A stretch of 6,903 nt of DNA. Origin: Candidatus Zixiibacteriota bacterium (GTDB lineage Bacteria > Zixibacteria > MSB-5A5 > CAIYYT01). The stretch covers positions 1 to 6,903 of the forward strand of contig JAGLUH010000348.1 of the NCBI GenBank assembly GCA_023134875.1. Direction: 5' to 3'. Below are positions 1-6,593 of this stretch, one piece after another; position 1 is the first letter of the stretch, and each line of letters starts with the position of its first letter. The notes beneath the pieces are model-generated. The model was not told where the DNA came from. It saw only the letters and a program-made list of their open reading frames with translations, and ran no database searches. Made by a program: the position numbers and the translations under genes.

Positions 1-1
1 C

Positions 2-325
2 TGGACAAAACTGTCTGTCTACCGTGTTGCCGAGGCGTGCGGTCTCAGAAATGAATATGCATTGATCTATGAGCGTGCTTGCGACTTTGTGCACCCATCT
101 CGTCAGACATGGGATAGGTACGCGGTTTATAATGAGGACGGCTCCATTGAGAAGTTCGCTCCAGCTCCTTTGTATGATGATGCTGAAGTGAGAGAAGTTC
201 TCTTCGCAGCTACGCATGGACTACTAAAGATCATAGAGATTACGTTTGATCTTTTTGCGATTGATCTGCCGACAGATCACGGTGGCATGGTTGCCAAGTC
301 ACGAGAGCTGCTGGAGCTTGGATAG
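2..325 (+). CDS. Partial DUF5677-like protein (C-terminal 107 residues)
   Basis: The reading frame is open from the left edge to a TAG stop, so the gene begins outside the window. A TTG at 62 is an internal codon rather than a convincing start, because the 20 codons before it are also open and read naturally. The visible part is soluble. It contains a YERACDFVHPS stretch followed by a charged region and a mainly helical end (EVLFAATHGLLKIIEITFDLF). A tyrosine a few residues before a histidine-proline-serine resembles the conserved core of the DUF5677 family, helical proteins of unknown function that look somewhat HEPN-like. That assignment is from memory of the family pattern and is moderate to weak. 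The gene converges on the sugar transferase with two bases between stops and has no visible link to polysaccharide synthesis. No function can be given. Confidence 0.6.
   Translation, partial: WTKLSVYRVAEACGLRNEYALIYERACDFVHPSRQTWDRYAVYNEDGSIEKFAPAPLYDDAEVREVLFAATHGLLKIIEITFDLFAIDLPTDHGGMVAKSRELLELG
262..279. repeat. Short perfect inverted repeat inside the partial gene
   Basis: A seven-base perfect stem (TGATCTG / CAGATCA) encloses the four-base loop CCGA. It lies inside the end of the plus-strand gene and about 50 bases beyond the stop of the minus-strand transferase. Neither strand has a T tract after it, so it does not look like an intrinsic terminator. It may be chance, or at most a weak 3' structure for the minus-strand transcript. 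Confidence 0.25.
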
Positions 326-327
326 CC

Positions 328-1743
328 CTACTTCCCGTTGGCGCTGATTACGGTCGGGATCGTTTTCAGCAGTATCTTGGCATCGAGCCAGAGCGACCAG
401 TTGTCGATATACTCCAAATCCTGTTTCATCCAACTTTCGAAGGTGGAGTTGTTGCGGTCGCCTACCTGCCAGGTGCAGGTCAGGCCGGGCATGACCGACA
501 ACTTGCGACGCTGCCAGATATCATACTGACTTACTTCTGATGGCAGCGGGGGACGCGGCCCCACCAGTGACATTTCGCCCTTGACCACGTTGATCAACTG
601 CGGCAGTTCATCCAGTGAGAGTTTGCGCAGCGCCTTGCCCACACGGGTAATGCGTGGGTCCTCTGTAATCTTGAATACCGGGCCGTCCATTTCGTTTTGG
701 CCAAGCAGGGATTTTTTCAGTTTCTCGGCATCCGCCACCATAGTACGAAACTTGTACAACTCAAAGCGCTTGCCGTTGCAACCGCACCTGGTCTGCTTGA
801 AGAAGACGGGCCCGTGGGATGTCTGCTTGATCGCTGTGGCAATCAGCAGCATCAACGGCGAGAGAGCGATCAATCCGATCGCCGCCGCTGTCCAATCGAC
901 GATTCCTTTTACCACTAGGGCCGCCTTACGTTCCGGTTCGCGGGAATAGACGAGAGCCGGTTTGCCGGCGAAATCGATACCTGAGACACGTGATGACTTC
1001 AGTGGGAAGAGATCAGTTTGTAGGCAAATCTTGACGCCGGCCTGTTCGCAGATCAGCACTGCCTGCTTGATAGCATTCAGCCGACCGACTGGTACCGAAA
1101 ACATCACGTAGTCAACCCGTTCATTCTTGAGCAAGTCCTGCAGGTCTCCGACTGACCCCATGATCGGAATATCGCAGTAACGGCTGGTGGTGCGCTGCGG
1201 CCGCAGGCTCAGGATTCCTCTGACTTGCAGCCCCCAATGCCGGTTATTTTGAATCTCATCCACCAGCCACCTCGCTCGCTTGCGAGTACCGACCACAAGC
1301 ACCTGCTGGTTATTGAGGCCGCGAGTCCGCAGCCGGTGGAGCGTCTTGAGCAATACCAGCCGCAACAAAAAGAGCGCGGTGAAATTGCAGATGACAAAGA
1401 GAACCAAGTGCATCCGGGACAGGGGGGGCAGTTTCAGCAGGTAGCAGGAGATCAAGAAGAATCCGGTACCATAGAGAACCAGTGTCGCCGCTTCCCTGGC
1501 GAAATCGGTTACTCGTTTTAGACGATAGACATATCGCTCGCCGCGGAAATAGATCAGGCAACTCCAGATAAGCACTAACAGGGCCACCTGCCGGTAGTCG
1601 ATGCTGCCAGCCAGTGACGGCCACAGCAGTTGCTCCCTTATCAGCAGGGTTGCGGCTGCTGTCAGGAAAAATGAGGCGATCGTCAGGATAATATCCAGCA
1701 GGAAGTTTATCCCACGCAGACAGGGTATGTTACCTCTTAACAT
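328..1743 (-). CDS. Polyprenyl-phosphate sugar-1-phosphate transferase (WbaP/WcaJ-type initiating enzyme)
   Basis: This is a 471-residue inner-membrane enzyme that would move a hexose-1-phosphate from a UDP-sugar to undecaprenyl phosphate, the first step in building an exopolysaccharide or O-antigen repeat unit. The layout matches the long (PHPT) family: four membrane helices at about 12-34, 50-67, 86-104 and 110-132; a Rossmann-like CoA-binding-type domain at about 145-250 starting QQVLVVGT; a fifth hydrophobic segment at about 280-305; and the catalytic bacterial sugar transferase domain to the end. Catalytic-domain hallmarks are KFRTM (331-335), DPR (362-364), the Asp-Glu pair in SLDELPQL (D378, E379), VGPRP (394-398) and PGLT (419-422). 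The usual RVGRNG loop reads RCGCNG (319-324), which is unusual. Length is typical and the gene looks intact. The ATG start is supported by a strong Shine-Dalgarno sequence. Whether the sugar is glucose or galactose cannot be told. Confidence 0.93.
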   Translation of the reverse strand: MLRGNIPCLRGINFLLDIILTIASFFLTAAATLLIREQLLWPSLAGSIDYRQVALLVLIWSCLIYFRGERYVYRLKRVTDFAREAATLVLYGTGFFLISCYLLKLPPLSRMHLVLFVICNFTALFLLRLVLLKTLHRLRTRGLNNQQVLVVGTRKRARWLVDEIQNNRHWGLQVRGILSLRPQRTTSRYCDIPIMGSVGDLQDLLKNERVDYVMFSVPVGRLNAIKQAVLICEQAGVKICLQTDLFPLKSSRVSGIDFAGKPALVYSREPERKAALVVKGIVDWTAAAIGLIALSPLMLLIATAIKQTSHGPVFFKQTRCGCNGKRFELYKFRTMVADAEKLKKSLLGQNEMDGPVFKITEDPRITRVGKALRKLSLDELPQLINVVKGEMSLVGPRPPLPSEVSQYDIWQRRKLSVMPGLTCTWQVGDRNNSTFESWMKQDLEYIDNWSLWLDAKILLKTIPTVISANGK

Positions 1744-1952
1744 TGTGAATTGGCCTCCTTTGAATCAACCGAGAATGAGAACTGCTGGCGGACGCTTGTC
1801 GGCAACGCTCGCCAATAATCATTCCTCTCCCAGCTTTATCGTCCTGCCGCCGATATTTCTTAGATAATAACCACCGGCAAGCCGGGTCGGCCGATTCGAT
1901 CAAGCTCAAGCCGTTGTCCCGTATTAGAAAACCTTCGGCGTTACTTCCCCCC
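1744..1952. other. 209-bp gap between the small ORF and the sugar transferase
   Basis: No full-length gene is seen. On the minus strand a CCGGC-AA-GCCGG inverted repeat (1874-1885) is followed by a modestly T-rich stretch (TGGTTATTATC). This is only a weak terminator candidate because the loop is too short and there is no real T run. A 30-codon ORF with ATG at 1822 and TAA at 1730-1732 runs across the transferase start in another frame. I found no good -35/-10 pair. The length of the gap compared with the tight joins upstream suggests that the transferase may have separate expression or an mRNA leader. Confidence 0.4.
1754..1761 (-). promoter_or_regulatory. Strong ribosome binding site for the sugar transferase
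   Basis: On the minus strand AAAGGAGG lies ten bases before the ATG at 1743. It is a near-perfect match to the anti-Shine-Dalgarno sequence and decides this start. The strength contrasts with rmlB, rmlD and the small ORF at 1953-2219, which have no clear site and probably rely on coupling. Confidence 0.75.
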
Positions 1953-2219
1953 TCACCTCTGCGCTTTCCCCAGCTTGTCTTCAGGCAGGCATCTTAACGG
2001 GATCACTCTTGAGATAAAATCTACCGCCGGCTCGGCATCCCGTTTGAGGATGAGTTGCGGTCGAAACCGGCTGACAACGCTCTCGGCAAACTGCACGACA
2101 ACTTCCTCTCGACGCTCAGCGCCCTGGTCGCCGCCTTTGTTCTCAGGCTCTTCCCGCTTGGCCGTCACAGATGTCGGTTTCTCTGCTACAGCCGTGTCTG
2201 TCGCGTTATCACTTGCCAT
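1953..2219 (-). CDS. Unrecognised 88-residue ORF directly after the exporter gene
   Basis: I do not recognise this protein. It has no signal peptide or membrane helix. The first 45 residues are polar and rich in Ala, Glu, Lys and Thr, like a disordered segment. The second half (from about EEVVVQF to VIPLRCLPEDK) alternates hydrophobic and charged residues and could fold. Codons look reasonably coding, with frequent G at the first position. The ATG lies six bases after the exporter's TGA, has no visible Shine-Dalgarno sequence, and is in the same reading frame as the exporter, separated only by TGA-ATA-GAT. It could be a small coupled gene, a C-terminal tail of the exporter reached by read-through, or a tail cut off by a point mutation. 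Clusters of this kind often carry a Wzz-type gene at this place, but nothing here resembles Wzz. Confidence 0.45.
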   Translation of the reverse strand: MASDNATDTAVAEKPTSVTAKREEPENKGGDQGAERREEVVVQFAESVVSRFRPQLILKRDAEPAVDFISRVIPLRCLPEDKLGKAQR

Positions 2220-2225
2220 ATCTAT

Positions 2226-4502
2226 TCACAGTCTGTCTATCATGAAATACGTCGCGGCAATGCTTGTGATGATGCTCACCGAAGCGGTAACCGCTTTCAG
2301 CCAGTCCCGTTCCTTGTGCACTTTTATGGGCACGAAGATTGCGTCACCCAAACTGACTTTCTTCGCTCTCGCCGAGCGGCCGGATAAAACAGTCCCGTTA
2401 GCCCGTATCAGATTAATATGCTCTTTGTCTGCGTTCTTCAGCAATCCTCCCGCCCGTTTGACGTAATAACTAACTTTCTTTCCGGACTGATAGGCGATCG
2501 TGCTCACCGAGGGAACAGCTCCCAGTACCTGGATGCCCGCCGGTTTTTCCGGAATATAAACATGATCCCCACCGGTGAGTGTGAGGTCATGGCCGTTGTG
2601 GCCTTTTGTCAGAATCTTGTCCACATGCACAACGATTCGGTTGGACATCGAGTTCTCCTGCACCATGGCGGAAGAATCAATGACAATCTGACCGGTGGAG
2701 TCATAACGCTTTTCTGCGGCACGATTGATAATCTGCTCAACTCCCCGGCGCTTCAGATCGGTGACGATGCTGCTGCGGGTAAAGATAGTGCCTTCGACAA
2801 ACGCGTCCTCGGTCGGTCCGCCGGCACGTTCGATCAAGGAGGCGAGGGTATTCATCTGGTTAGTAATCACATATTTTCCCGGGAACCGCACCGCACCATC
2901 GATAGTAACGATCTCTTCTTCCTGCCAGCCGGGAATCTCGCGGATGAAGACGCGGTCACGTTCCTGGAGAGAAATATCCTCTTTAGGATCGGTCAGGGAA
3001 GCGTAGATAAGTTGATTCCGGCCTTCTTCGTCAATGCGCGCCAATTCCACCCGCAATTCGTAGGCGCTCCTACGCAGGTTACCGGCCATGAACACCAGGT
3101 CGGATATTCGCATTCCATTATAGAAGGTGTACTCTCCCGGCCCTTCCACCAGGCCGAATATCGACACCTTCCTTTTCGGCAGCACTTCCTCGCGAAGATA
3201 AGCGATCAGGCGATCATGAGGTTGCAGCATCAGGTCGTCACCGCCGGCAAGAACATTTTCCGGATTGACGGTAAGCAGGGAAAACTCGCCCTGCTCGTCG
3301 CGGCGGAGAACATCGATGCGGTCATGCAGGGCGTCCAGGGTCAACTCGCCTGCTTCAGCCAATAGCTGCGAGATCATCATCTCCGGTCGATATTGGTATG
3401 GTCCGGTATGGCGAAATTCCCCCTCCAGGTAGATAACATTTTCAGTGAGATCATGAATCGATTCGAGGTAGATGCGGTCGCCATCTTCGACAGCAAAGCT
3501 GCGATCGGTCGCGCCCTCATCTGCCAGGTTGAGATCTATTACCTCGTAAGCATCGTCCCCCCTGATGCGGTCAATTCTCACCTTTTCCAGGTAGGCGGAG
3601 GGCAGTACACCTCCTGCCAGGGTGATTATATCGTTGATCGTTTCCCCACCCCGGATTTCGTAGACAGCCGGTCGCTTCACCGCTCCGCTGACTTCGACTC
3701 TTTTGCCGACAACCTCGACAAAGATCACATCTCCCCCTTGCAGGGATAGGGCAGCGGTATTTTCGCCGAAAAGAAGGAATTCATACAAATCGACCACTTT
3801 GGTTTCGGTACCCGTTCGGAGCAGTTTGACGCAACGCAATGAACCCCTGGTGGTGGGGCCGCCCGCTAAGTAGAGAGCGGAAAACATGGTGGCCAGGGAA
3901 TTGACACTGTAGCAGCCCGGGTATTTGACTTCACCAAAGAGATAAACCTGAATCGACCGCAGCCGACCCAGCGAGAGCGCCAACTTGAAGTCAGAATAGA
4001 TGCTCTGAAACTTCTTAGTTATTCGTTCTCGTGCCTGGGCCAGGGTCAACCCCCAGAGAGTAACTTCGCCCGCCTTGGGAATAAAGATCACGCCCTGGCG
4101 GTCAATGGTGAGGTCGTATTCCAACTCCACTCGCCCCCAAAGGTTGAGAATGATGTTGTCACCGGGGCCAAGTTGATAATTGTCGGGAAGAGCAAGGTTC
4201 TGGGGAATCTCGATCGTTGTGCCACCGCGTGCAAAGAGACTGTAGCCGAACAGCTCGGGCTTGGTGGTTGTCGCCAGCTTGTCGGGGGCGATACTGCCGG
4301 AGTCGGGGGGAAGCTGCGTCACTGTCTCAAGGGTATTCTCAAGGCTAAGGGGAGTCTTGTAGATGTCAGCGCCACTTTCTCGGTTGCCCAGATGTTTGCG
4401 CATGAATTCGTAGTTCATCATCTCCTTTTTGGGATAGTTCTGCCCCAGGACAATCATAGGCAGCAAGATCAAGAGAGCTGCCAGCCTTAGACTCTTCATC
4501 AT
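2226..4502 (-). CDS. Polysaccharide export protein with Poly_export domain and six SLBB repeats (Wza-like)
   Basis: This 758-residue protein would form or line the outer-membrane exit channel for the polysaccharide. A signal peptide (residues 1-20, ending IVLG) lacks a lipobox cysteine, so unlike E. coli Wza it is probably not a lipoprotein. The Poly_export domain spans about 103-185 and contains YQLGPGD (109-115). Six SLBB-type repeats follow at roughly 186-262, 267-345, 355-435, 444-520, 530-650 and 655-725. Each opens with a hydrophobic strand plus G-x-V/F and P-G-x-Y-like residues, has an AGG/AGE/AGN turn near its middle, and ends in a GD/RD-hydrophobic strand. The fifth is longer, with an insert at about 575-640. 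A hydrophobic C-terminal helix (about 737-756) may be the counterpart of the Wza pore helix. E. coli Wza is roughly half this length; long multi-SLBB exporters are known in other phyla. The gene looks intact. Confidence 0.92.
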   Translation of the reverse strand: MMKSLRLAALLILLPMIVLGQNYPKKEMMNYEFMRKHLGNRESGADIYKTPLSLENTLETVTQLPPDSGSIAPDKLATTTKPELFGYSLFARGGTTIEIPQNLALPDNYQLGPGDNIILNLWGRVELEYDLTIDRQGVIFIPKAGEVTLWGLTLAQARERITKKFQSIYSDFKLALSLGRLRSIQVYLFGEVKYPGCYSVNSLATMFSALYLAGGPTTRGSLRCVKLLRTGTETKVVDLYEFLLFGENTAALSLQGGDVIFVEVVGKRVEVSGAVKRPAVYEIRGGETINDIITLAGGVLPSAYLEKVRIDRIRGDDAYEVIDLNLADEGATDRSFAVEDGDRIYLESIHDLTENVIYLEGEFRHTGPYQYRPEMMISQLLAEAGELTLDALHDRIDVLRRDEQGEFSLLTVNPENVLAGGDDLMLQPHDRLIAYLREEVLPKRKVSIFGLVEGPGEYTFYNGMRISDLVFMAGNLRRSAYELRVELARIDEEGRNQLIYASLTDPKEDISLQERDRVFIREIPGWQEEEIVTIDGAVRFPGKYVITNQMNTLASLIERAGGPTEDAFVEGTIFTRSSIVTDLKRRGVEQIINRAAEKRYDSTGQIVIDSSAMVQENSMSNRIVVHVDKILTKGHNGHDLTLTGGDHVYIPEKPAGIQVLGAVPSVSTIAYQSGKKVSYYVKRAGGLLKNADKEHINLIRANGTVLSGRSARAKKVSLGDAIFVPIKVHKERDWLKAVTASVSIITSIAATYFMIDRL

Positions 4503-4692
4503 TTTAACTCCTTACTCGTTGTTGGACTCCTCCAGCTAAAGCTGTGAAGCAAAGGGAGTGCCAAAATGAACCAGGAGGGTTATCTTGTTGTATGACAGGC
4601 CATTACATTGTAGGGAGTGAGTGTCGAGAGTAGCCAGACAAGCAATAATTTCTTGTCGTCGAGGACGTTAGTTTCCGCAGTGATCGGCGTTT
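4503..4692. other. 190-bp gap between the rmlD-like gene and the exporter gene
   Basis: No gene is seen. The gap holds a six-base inverted repeat with a nine-base loop (GACAAG 4637-4642, CTTGTC 4652-4657), without a T tract on either strand. The octamer AGGGAGTG occurs twice (4553-4560 and 4612-4619). On the minus strand a TACAAT (4607-4612) matches a -10 box, but no good -35 lies 16-18 bases before it. The gap is long for an operon whose upstream genes overlap, so an internal promoter for the exporter is possible but not shown. Confidence 0.35.
4508..4513 (-). promoter_or_regulatory. Ribosome binding site for the exporter; start choice between two adjacent ATGs
   Basis: AAGGAG on the minus strand lies five bases before the ATG at 4502 and eight bases before a second in-frame ATG at 4499. 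The eight-base spacing is the more usual, so the true N-terminus may be the second methionine, one residue shorter. The signal peptide is unaffected. Confidence 0.65.
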
Positions 4693-5565
4693 TTAATAAA
4701 GCTGCGAGAATGAGCGCAATTGCCGATCAAGAAGTCTGTTTGCCACTGAGGAAGCTAATCCTGCGTTCAGCGGTCTGGGGGCGGGAAGATTCAAATCCGC
4801 CACACGCCGTCTTTCAACCAGTTTGGGATTTAATCCAAGTTGTCTTGCGACCATGATTGCAAACTGGTAACGTGACAGGCACTCAGGCGCAGCCAGGTGA
4901 AGCAACGGCGGCAGATTGGGCTGACTGATTACCTGACCAATCGCGCCGGCCAGATCGTTGACCTCAGTCGGTGTTGTCATTAAGTTATCAGCCGCCAGGT
5001 ATTTCTCACCTTGACGAAGGGGCAACGCAGTTTTGTTATACAGATTTGGTTTTGCTGTCAGGTTTGTGGAATAGAGTGCGCACACCCTGATTATGGTGGC
5101 TGCGACATCCGCCTGGCGGATCATTTTCTCCGCCGCCAGTTTGCTCTTGCCGTAGTAGCAGATCGGATTAGGTTCGTCCGCTTCAGTTGCCTGACCTTTC
5201 CTGCCGTTGAAAACATAGTCAGTTGAGAAATGAATCAACCGACAATTGGACTTTGCGATTCCCTTGAGCAGGTTGGCTACGATTATCTCATTCCCTTTAA
5301 TGGCGTGATTATGGTCAGTTTCACAGCGGTCGACCTCAGTGGCGGCGGCGCAGTTAACTACCAGATCAACCGGTTGTTCGGAAAAAAGTTCCAGGGTTGA
5401 GTCGGCATCAGTCAGGTCTGCTTTAACCTTCTTGATGCCGGTTATGTCGCTGCGGATCGGCGATTCGTGGTGGCAGGCGATTACCGTGTAGTCGGCGGTT
5501 AACACCCTGAGCAGGGCGCCTCCCAGCAGTCCGGAAGCGCCGGTGAGAAGGAGAAACGGTTTCAT
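4693..5565 (-). CDS. rmlD: RmlD-like dTDP-4-dehydro-6-deoxyhexose reductase (dTDP-4-dehydrorhamnose reductase family)
   Basis: This 290-residue cytoplasmic short-chain dehydrogenase would reduce the 4-keto group of a dTDP-4-keto-6-deoxyhexose, the last step to dTDP-L-rhamnose. It shows the N-terminal nucleotide-binding loop GASGLLG (9-15), NCAAATEVD (71-79), STDYVFNG (114-121), the catalytic Tyr-x3-Lys pair (Y138, K142 in YGKSK) and a C-terminal PRPLNAGL (263-270), typical of RmlD. Length is normal. The usual RTSWVYG segment reads RVCALYS (160-166), so the tryptophan that normally lies by the sugar is absent. Its start overlaps the rmlB stop as ATGA and it has no clear Shine-Dalgarno sequence, so translation is probably coupled to rmlB. 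Context favours RmlD, but a reductase giving another C4 stereochemistry (for example 6-deoxytalose) is possible. Confidence 0.8.
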   Translation of the reverse strand: MKPFLLLTGASGLLGGALLRVLTADYTVIACHHESPIRSDITGIKKVKADLTDADSTLELFSEQPVDLVVNCAAATEVDRCETDHNHAIKGNEIIVANLLKGIAKSNCRLIHFSTDYVFNGRKGQATEADEPNPICYYGKSKLAAEKMIRQADVAATIIRVCALYSTNLTAKPNLYNKTALPLRQGEKYLAADNLMTTPTEVNDLAGAIGQVISQPNLPPLLHLAAPECLSRYQFAIMVARQLGLNPKLVERRRVADLNLPAPRPLNAGLASSVANRLLDRQLRSFSQLY

Positions 5566-6593
5566 GAGTGCTTACGATAATGCTTGTCAAGGAATTGACG
5601 GCTTTCCGCCGTATCAAGACGAGCAAAGATATCCGAATGCGCCAGGTACCAGTCTATGGTTTCCGCCAAACCGGCAGCGAAATCGCGTGATTTGATAGAA
5701 CCATAATGAGCCTCGTATTTGCTCGAATCAATCCGATAAGCGCGGTCATGCCCCGGGCGGTCGGGCACTAATTTCACTTCCGATTTACCGCCGATCTTCC
5801 TCAGTAATGACTCCGCCACTTCCAGGTTGGTCAGCTCGTTTGCCCCACCGATGTTGTAGACCTCACCTGTCGGGAAATCGGCGACTACCCTGAGGAGCGC
5901 TTCGCAGAAATCCTCGACGTGAATCCAGCAGCGTCGCTGTGATCCGTCACCATAAAGAGGCAGCGGTTTGTTCTGCCGCGCCAGGTAGATAAAGTAGGGG
6001 ATCAGCTTCTCGGGAAACTGCCAGCGACCATAGTTATTACTGGTGCGGACGATGGCGGCCGGCTGGTCGAATGTACTGATCGCCGCCTCGACCATCAAAT
6101 CGGCTGCTGCCTTGCTGGCAGCATAGGGACTGGTTGGTCGCAGTGGAGCAGCTTCGCTGAAACTCTCATCAGCACGTGCCGGCCCGTAGACCTCATCGGT
6201 GGAAATCTGCAGGAAGGGGATATTCCGATCGCGGCAGAAAAGCAGCAGGTTGACCACTCCTAAGACATTGGTGCGAGCAAAGATATCCGGTTGATAGAGA
6301 GAGCGGTCGACATGCGTCTCAGCAGCGAAATTAATTACCAGGTCATAAGCGCGTGAGGCGAACTGCGTGAAAGTGTCAAACTCGCTAATATCAGCCTTGA
6401 CAAACTCAAAGCCAGCTGTGTCAACGAAATCACCAAGATTGTCAAGCGAACCGGCATAAGTCAACAGATCGACGACCGTAATCGCCGCCTCCGGATATCG
6501 CAAACGAAGACTGCGGGTAAAATTAGAACCGATAAAGCCACAGCCGCCGCAGACCAGGAAGCTGCGGTTAACCGTCCTGTCGCGCCCAGTCAT
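5562..6593 (-). CDS. rmlB: dTDP-glucose 4,6-dehydratase
   Basis: This cytoplasmic NAD-dependent enzyme converts dTDP-glucose to dTDP-4-keto-6-deoxyglucose. From the ATG at 6593 it is 343 residues, normal for RmlB. Visible motifs are the NAD loop GGCGFIG (16-22), DLLTYAGSLDNL (42-53), NFAAETHVDRS (88-98), the catalytic STDEVYG (131-137, Thr-Asp-Glu), the Tyr-x3-Lys pair (Y157, K161), RTSNNYG (183-189), LPLYGDG (211-217), YNIGG (246-250) and RPGHDRAYRID (279-289). Two oddities: the loop is usually GGAGFIG, and the usual RDW after YGDG is RCW (221-223). The frame is open up to an ATG at 6809, but that extension is the rmlC sequence read in another frame. An ATG at 6611 is an alternative start. 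Neither 6593 nor 6611 has a clear Shine-Dalgarno sequence; from 6593 the gene overlaps rmlC by 26 bases, so coupling is likely. Confidence 0.93.
   Translation of the reverse strand: MTGRDRTVNRSFLVCGGCGFIGSNFTRSLRLRYPEAAITVVDLLTYAGSLDNLGDFVDTAGFEFVKADISEFDTFTQFASRAYDLVINFAAETHVDRSLYQPDIFARTNVLGVVNLLLFCRDRNIPFLQISTDEVYGPARADESFSEAAPLRPTSPYAASKAAADLMVEAAISTFDQPAAIVRTSNNYGRWQFPEKLIPYFIYLARQNKPLPLYGDGSQRRCWIHVEDFCEALLRVVADFPTGEVYNIGGANELTNLEVAESLLRKIGGKSEVKLVPDRPGHDRAYRIDSSKYEAHYGSIKSRDFAAGLAETIDWYLAHSDIFARLDTAESRQFLDKHYRKHS

Noticed and set aside
581..949. A 122-codon plus-strand frame opposite the sugar transferase catalytic domain
   Set aside because: It is antisense to the conserved catalytic motifs of the transferase and has no recognisable domain.
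1801..1815. Sigma-54-like TTGGC...TTGC on the minus strand before the transferase gene
   Set aside because: The GG and GC elements are eight bases apart instead of the required ten.
1874..1885. CCGGC-AA-GCCGG as an intrinsic terminator after the small ORF
   Set aside because: The loop is only two bases, or the stem only four pairs, and no proper T run follows. It is mentioned in the gap entry but not called as a terminator.
2021..2028. GGCGGTAG on the minus strand, matching the core of the ops element bound by RfaH
   Set aside because: Only the eight-base core matches. It lies inside an ORF in the middle of the operon rather than in a leader, and no RfaH/NusG paralogue is in view, so chance is likely.
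1975..2466. A 163-codon plus-strand frame across the exporter's 3' end and the small ORF
   Set aside because: It overlaps the end of the exporter on the opposite strand and has no recognisable domain. The minus-strand reading fits the operon better.
2418..3365. A 315-codon open frame on the plus strand opposite the exporter gene
   Set aside because: It is fully antisense to a well-supported gene with clear domains, and its translation shows no recognisable domain or signal. Long open antisense frames are common opposite such genes.
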